Positions 6,160 through 9,785 of a DNA stretch of 9,785 bases are shown here, piece after piece. The notes beneath the pieces are model-generated. The model searched no databases. It worked only from the letters and a program-made list of their open reading frames with translations, and was not told the DNA's origin. The stretch comes from Planctomycetia bacterium. GTDB lineage: Bacteria; Planctomycetota; Phycisphaerae; Phycisphaerales; SM1A02. The stretch spans positions 1 through 9,785 of the forward strand of contig SYHM01000096.1 of the NCBI GenBank assembly GCA_005799205.1. The letters are read 5' to 3'. Both the position numbers and the translations under genes were made by a program. Every line of letters begins with the position of its first letter. Position 1 is the stretch's first letter.

Positions 6160-8106
6160 CTAGACATCGACTTGGATTCCAAGCTCAACCATGCGCCCAG
6201 GAGGAATCGCGAAGTACAACGGATTGTTCGAACTCATTTGTGCGAGGGCACAGAAGATGCGCTTCTGGAAGCCCGGCATGGCTGCGCGCCCGCGCGGCGT
6301 GATGATGGTCCGGCCCAGGTAGTACGACGTCGTCCCCTCGCTTGTCTCGAGTCCTTGGTCCGCGGCGATACGGAGCATTCTTGGAACATCGGCGGCCTGC
6401 AAAAATCCGTGTCTCGCAGTGACGGTCCAGAAATCGGGTCCGATCTGTGCGACATCAATCTGATCTTCAGGGTCCACGCGTGGTACGGGGGCTGTTTGCA
6501 CTGACATCACAACGACCTGTTCATGCAGCGCCTTGTTGTGCTTGAGATGGTGGAGGAGCGTTGGTGGAACCCCGTTCGATTGAGGCGTGAGGAAGACGCC
6601 AGTGCCAGCAACGCGGGGCACAGGATGCGTCTTGAGGTTGTTCAAGAGATGGGTGTAATCAAGCAGCTGCTTTGAGTAGCGATCCGAGAGAATCTGTCGT
6701 CCCTTGATCCAGGTCAGCATGACAAATGTCAAGCCCACGGCGACCGCGAGTGTGAACCAACCACCTGATGGCACTTTGAGAAGGCTCGCACCAAAGAACA
6801 TCAGATCGATCGACATGAAGAACGCGCAAAAACACACTGATCGCACGATTCCCCACCCGCGGTTCCGCACCATGAGCACGGTGAAGAGAAACGTCGTGAT
6901 GGTCATCACTCCTGCAACAGCGACGCCGTATGCATTCTCAAGCGTTTCAGAGTCTCGAAAATTCAGCACGATCAGCACGACAGCGATGACCGCCACGAGG
7001 TTGACCGCGGGGAGATAGATCTGTGAACTGTGATCTGAGGTGTGCACCACGCGAAGGCGTGGGAGGAGTCCCATCAGAATCCCAGCGTGCGTCAACGCAA
7101 ACATTCCCGTGATGATCGATTGGCTTGCGACGATCGTGGCGGCTGTCGCGAGCATCACCATCGGGACAATTCCCCATGCAGGAACAAGTCCATAGAAGGG
7201 ATTGCTGATCGCGGCTGGGTCTCGAATGAGAAGCGCCCCTTGGCCCAGGTAACTCAGCAGCAGTCCTGGCAGCACGAGCGTGTACCAGCACAGAATGATC
7301 GGCCTGCGGCCAAAATGCCCGAGGTCTGCATAGAGCGCCTCGCCACCGCTCACGCACAGCATCGCAGCGCCAAGCACGGTGAGGGCAGCGAATGGTGAGC
7401 CACTGAACAGCGCCACGATGTACGCCGGATTCAAAGCTTCGAGCACCGCCGGAGTCTGGACAACGCTGACGAGACCGAGGACTCCGATGACGCTGAACCA
7501 GATCACCATGATTGGTCCGAACATTCGTCCGATGAACGAACTTCCAAGTCGCTGGATTGCGAAGAGGCCGATCAGGACGACGATCGAGAGCCCGACGATC
7601 ATGTTGCCGCCGAAATGGTGCACCGTTGGATCTGCGCTCCGATTGATCTCTTCGAGTCCCTCCATCGCAGAGAGCACCGAGATCGCCGGCGTGATAAGCC
7701 CGTCGGCATAGAGCATGGCTGCACCGACGACGCCCAAGACAAGCAAGTATCGAGGCAGCTTGAAAACAGACCCTTCCTCACGCGTGGGAAGCAGTGAGAG
7801 CAGAGCGAAGATTCCACCTTCACCGCGATTGTCTGCACGCAGAATGAAGAGCGCGTACTTGACGCCAATGACGATCAGAAGTGTCCAGAAAAAAACGCTG
7901 ATGAGGCCGAAGACGACGTCGTGCGAGACTGCTTCAGCGGTTGGATGTTCGAATCCGGCTCGGAACGCATACAGGGGGCTCGTTCCGATGTCGCCAAACA
8001 CGACGCCGAGGGCGCCAAGGGCGACTGCGGCAAGCGCTGGGTTCTTTGTGGTGAACTGTTCTGCGCGACGTGAAGCGGATGATCCAGCGGTGGATGGGTT
8101 CGGCAT
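6160..8106 (-). CDS. kup: Kup-family potassium uptake transporter
   Basis: A 648-residue inner-membrane protein, close to the about 620-residue E. coli Kup, which imports K+ together with protons. Family signatures are GALGVVFGDIGTSPLYAF (31-48, with conserved D39), DNRGEGGIFAL (92-102), DGLITPAISVLSAMEG (135-150), GGEALYADLGHFGRRP (254-269) and SQSIITGMFALTHAG (328-342). About twelve hydrophobic segments span residues 25-465. A soluble cytosolic domain fills 470-648 and ends in the typical YFAIPPGRMVELG (631-643). The ATG at 8106 lacks a clear Shine-Dalgarno; the N-terminal 20 residues are polar and poorly conserved in the family, so a later start is possible. It is divergent from the sarcosine-oxidase-like gene and followed by the Sel1 lipoprotein gene. 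I see no K+-sensing or c-di-AMP riboswitch in the short leader. Confidence 0.96.
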   Translation of the reverse strand: MPNPSTAGSSASRRAEQFTTKNPALAAVALGALGVVFGDIGTSPLYAFRAGFEHPTAEAVSHDVVFGLISVFFWTLLIVIGVKYALFILRADNRGEGGIFALLSLLPTREEGSVFKLPRYLLVLGVVGAAMLYADGLITPAISVLSAMEGLEEINRSADPTVHHFGGNMIVGLSIVVLIGLFAIQRLGSSFIGRMFGPIMVIWFSVIGVLGLVSVVQTPAVLEALNPAYIVALFSGSPFAALTVLGAAMLCVSGGEALYADLGHFGRRPIILCWYTLVLPGLLLSYLGQGALLIRDPAAISNPFYGLVPAWGIVPMVMLATAATIVASQSIITGMFALTHAGILMGLLPRLRVVHTSDHSSQIYLPAVNLVAVIAVVLIVLNFRDSETLENAYGVAVAGVMTITTFLFTVLMVRNRGWGIVRSVCFCAFFMSIDLMFFGASLLKVPSGGWFTLAVAVGLTFVMLTWIKGRQILSDRYSKQLLDYTHLLNNLKTHPVPRVAGTGVFLTPQSNGVPPTLLHHLKHNKALHEQVVVMSVQTAPVPRVDPEDQIDVAQIGPDFWTVTARHGFLQAADVPRMLRIAADQGLETSEGTTSYYLGRTIITPRGRAAMPGFQKRIFCALAQMSSNNPLYFAIPPGRMVELGIQVDV

Positions 8107-8147
8107 GCGATCGCACGAGGCAGGGGGCGCAGGGGCGAGACTCCAAG

Positions 8148-8153
8148 AGTGTA
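8148..8153 (-). promoter_or_regulatory. -10-like TACACT upstream of kup
   Basis: TACACT on the minus strand lies 41 nt before the kup ATG in the 116-nt divergent gap, and the same hexamer precedes the Sel1 and receptor genes. No strong -35 is seen. I could not pick a promoter for the opposite, plus-strand gene in this gap. Confidence 0.4.
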
Positions 8154-8222
8154 CGGCGAAGCGTGATCTACAGAATCGATGGGATCGCTCACGTGTCGCA
8201 TCGGGTCTGAGATGATGCCCAG

Positions 8223-9377
8223 ATGCGGAACACGTGGGATGTCATCGTCATCGGACTTGGCGCAATGGGATCGGCTGCACTCTGGCAGCTGTCACGACGC
8301 GGTGCTCGTGTCCTCGGCATCGAGCAGGGTTCCATCGGCCACGCGCTGGGAAGTTCGCACGGCGGTTCGCGCATTTTTCGAATGGCGTACTTCGAGCACC
8401 CGGATTATGTGCCTCTCCTGCGGCGCGCAGCGAGAGGTTGGAGTGAGATCGAGCGCGCATCGCAGACGCGCCTCATGAACCAATGCGGCCTGCTGTACGG
8501 AGGAATGACAGGAAGCAAAGTGATCGCGGGGGTGAAGGACTCTGCGCGCATGTATGGGATCGCACTCGATGTGGTCAACCGTCGAGACCTCGGCGAGCGA
8601 TTCCCAGTGTTTGCACACTCATGCGAACCGATGAGCGAGTACCTCTTCGAACCAGGGGCAGGCTTCGTTCGTCCTGAGCGATCGATTCGTTCGTTCGTGC
8701 GAGTCGCGCAGAGATCAGGGGCTCATGTGCGCGAGCGCACGCGCGTCGATCACTGGGAAGAATCGGGTGTGCGTGTCGAGGTCCATGCCGGAGGTGTTGT
8801 TGAAACCACGAAGCAGCTTGTGATTTGCGCAGGACCTTGGATGGCACACTGCGCCCCGCAGTTCGCTGCTCCGGTCGTGAATACTCGGCAGGTCATTGGT
8901 TGGGTCTCGTCGCATGACCCAGTATCAGCCACCTCGTATCAGATGCCAGCCTTCTTCATGGAGCGCGAGGCGGGAGAGCCGCTGTATGGCATTCCCACTG
9001 CCCACGATCAGGATCCACCATACGGAGTCAAGATTGGAATTCACGGTGATGGATCAGTGTGCGATCCTGACTCAATTGATCGAAGGGTGCATGCGCATGA
9101 AACTCAAGAGCTCGAGGCGATCATGCAGCGTGTCGCACCAGGAGCTGCTGGTCCCGTCACTGCGAGCGCAGTATGCATGTACACCAACACCCCCGACGGC
9201 GACTTTGTGATTGACCGTGTTCCCCAATCGCACCGCGTCACCGTCGCCGGAGGGTTTTGCGGTCACGGATTCAAATTTGCGCCAGTCATCGGTGAACTCC
9301 TTGCAGAAATCGCCCTCGCTGGATCGACGACACTTCCGACAGGATTTTTAAAGCGAGATCGGTTCGATCGCGCTTGA
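8223..9377 (+). CDS. Monomeric sarcosine oxidase / N-methyl-amino-acid oxidase family flavoenzyme
   Basis: A 384-residue FAD enzyme of the MSOX/SolA family (usual length about 370-390), predicted to oxidise a secondary amine acid such as sarcosine with O2, giving the demethylated amino acid, formaldehyde and H2O2. The N-terminal Rossmann motif is GLGAMG (11-16). The substrate-carboxylate arginines are in SHGGSRIFR (R50, R53, equivalent to MSOX R49 and R52). K270 and H274 in VKIGIHG match the oxygen-activating K265 and H269. C318 in VCMYTNTPDGDF matches covalent flavin C315. K351 in GHGFKFAP matches K348. All key residues are therefore present and the enzyme should be active. Substrate could instead be N-methyltryptophan or pipecolate; sequence alone does not decide. 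No signal peptide, so cytoplasmic. It is followed 31 nt later by a Gfo/Idh/MocA gene, possibly in one transcript. Confidence 0.93.
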   Translation: MRNTWDVIVIGLGAMGSAALWQLSRRGARVLGIEQGSIGHALGSSHGGSRIFRMAYFEHPDYVPLLRRAARGWSEIERASQTRLMNQCGLLYGGMTGSKVIAGVKDSARMYGIALDVVNRRDLGERFPVFAHSCEPMSEYLFEPGAGFVRPERSIRSFVRVAQRSGAHVRERTRVDHWEESGVRVEVHAGGVVETTKQLVICAGPWMAHCAPQFAAPVVNTRQVIGWVSSHDPVSATSYQMPAFFMEREAGEPLYGIPTAHDQDPPYGVKIGIHGDGSVCDPDSIDRRVHAHETQELEAIMQRVAPGAAGPVTASAVCMYTNTPDGDFVIDRVPQSHRVTVAGGFCGHGFKFAPVIGELLAEIALAGSTTLPTGFLKRDRFDRA

Positions 9378-9408
9378 CGCGCCCGCGAGATTGCGGGAAA
9401 GTTCGCGC

Positions 9409-9785
9409 ATGACCTCACATCAACCCGTTGATCGTCGTCTCTTTCTCGCTGGCGGTGTCGTTGCAGCTGCAGGGCTTGCGGTAGGAACGAATGCTCTTGG
9501 AGCATCAACGGCACGCCGCGGTCGTCGTCAATCGACAGCCGGAGCCAACGGCAAGATTCAAGTGATGTGTTTCGGCGTCGGGGGAATGGGCGCGAGTGAC
9601 ATTGGTCAGGTCGCCTCCCATCCACTCGTCGAAATCGTCGGACTCTGCGATGTCGATCGGAACACGCTCGCGTCGATGAAAGAGAAGTTTCCGCGCGCGA
9701 CAACCTATGAGGACTACCGTGAGGCGATCGCGAAGATGGATGCGTCGGTCGACGCGGTGACCGTGAGTACTCCCGATCACCATCA
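9409..9785 (+). CDS. Gfo/Idh/MocA-family NAD(P)-dependent oxidoreductase with Tat signal, partial at 3' end
   Basis: The frame opens at ATG 9409 and stays open for 125 codons to the window edge. Residues 8-33 form a twin-arginine signal: DRRLFLAGG (8-16) followed by a hydrophobic Ala/Gly/Val stretch, so the protein should be exported folded with its cofactor. The mature part starts a Rossmann fold: IQVMCFGVGGMGASD has the GxGxxG dinucleotide loop (about 56-61), GLCDVD (about 79-84) ends the second strand with the ribose-binding acid, and VSTPDHH (about 118-124) is the usual nicotinamide-site motif with STPDHH. Such Tat-exported Gfo/Idh/MocA proteins are abundant in Planctomycetota and usually act on sugars or inositols. 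The catalytic domain lies outside the window, so the substrate cannot be assigned. No clear Shine-Dalgarno. Confidence 0.9.
   Translation, partial: MTSHQPVDRRLFLAGGVVAAAGLAVGTNALGASTARRGRRQSTAGANGKIQVMCFGVGGMGASDIGQVASHPLVEIVGLCDVDRNTLASMKEKFPRATTYEDYREAIAKMDASVDAVTVSTPDHH

Noticed and set aside
8107..8114. GCGATCGC palindrome directly before the kup ATG
   Set aside because: GATC/CGATCG words are frequent throughout this DNA, so one copy here is not evidence of an operator.
8107..8222. Possible potassium-related riboswitch upstream of kup
   Set aside because: The likely leader is only about 35-40 nt and shows no structured aptamer I can recognise.
9382..9397. CCCGC/GCGGG hairpin between the oxidase and the Gfo/Idh/MocA gene
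   Set aside because: Only a 5-bp stem with no T-run, so it is unlikely to be a terminator; at most it could modulate translation.

Overview
The window most likely comes from a bacterium of the Planctomycetota, possibly Phycisphaerae. This is inferred from three things: a Tat-exported Gfo/Idh/MocA oxidoreductase, a Gly-rich bacterial RRM protein, and few Shine-Dalgarno sequences in moderately GC-rich DNA. No rRNA or other taxonomic marker is present, so the assignment is tentative. I see no mobile element, CRISPR array or tRNA, and no gene-free stretch longer than 300 bases.

Left third (1-3628, minus strand): a tightly packed chemosensory operon, transcribed leftwards as a Cache-type methyl-accepting chemotaxis protein, then a CheW adaptor, then a CheR methyltransferase that runs off the left edge just as a TPR-like segment begins. 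The order MCP-CheW-CheR(TPR) and the receptor signalling tip resemble WspA-WspB-WspC, a system that controls c-di-GMP rather than flagella. The histidine kinase and output genes would lie beyond position 1.

Centre (3629-4243): a divergent promoter region with overlapping -10-like boxes leads into a 24-codon leader ORF. Its stop overlaps the start of a small RRM RNA-binding protein with an RGG/Gly-rich tail. The RRM gene ends in a palindrome and a very strong intrinsic terminator.

Right-centre (4244-8106, minus strand): a Kup-type potassium transporter and, 23 nt downstream, a lipoprotein made of about 14 Sel1 repeats. The Sel1 gene has its own -10-like box so close to its GTG start that a leaderless mRNA is likely.

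Right end (8223-9785, plus strand): a monomeric sarcosine oxidase/N-methyl-amino-acid oxidase with all expected flavin and active-site residues, followed 31 nt later by the start of a Tat-signal Gfo/Idh/MocA oxidoreductase that is cut by the window edge.

A recurring detail is the hexamer TACACT (read on the minus strand) just upstream of the three minus-strand transcription units (MCP, Sel1 lipoprotein, Kup). It is probably the local -10 element.
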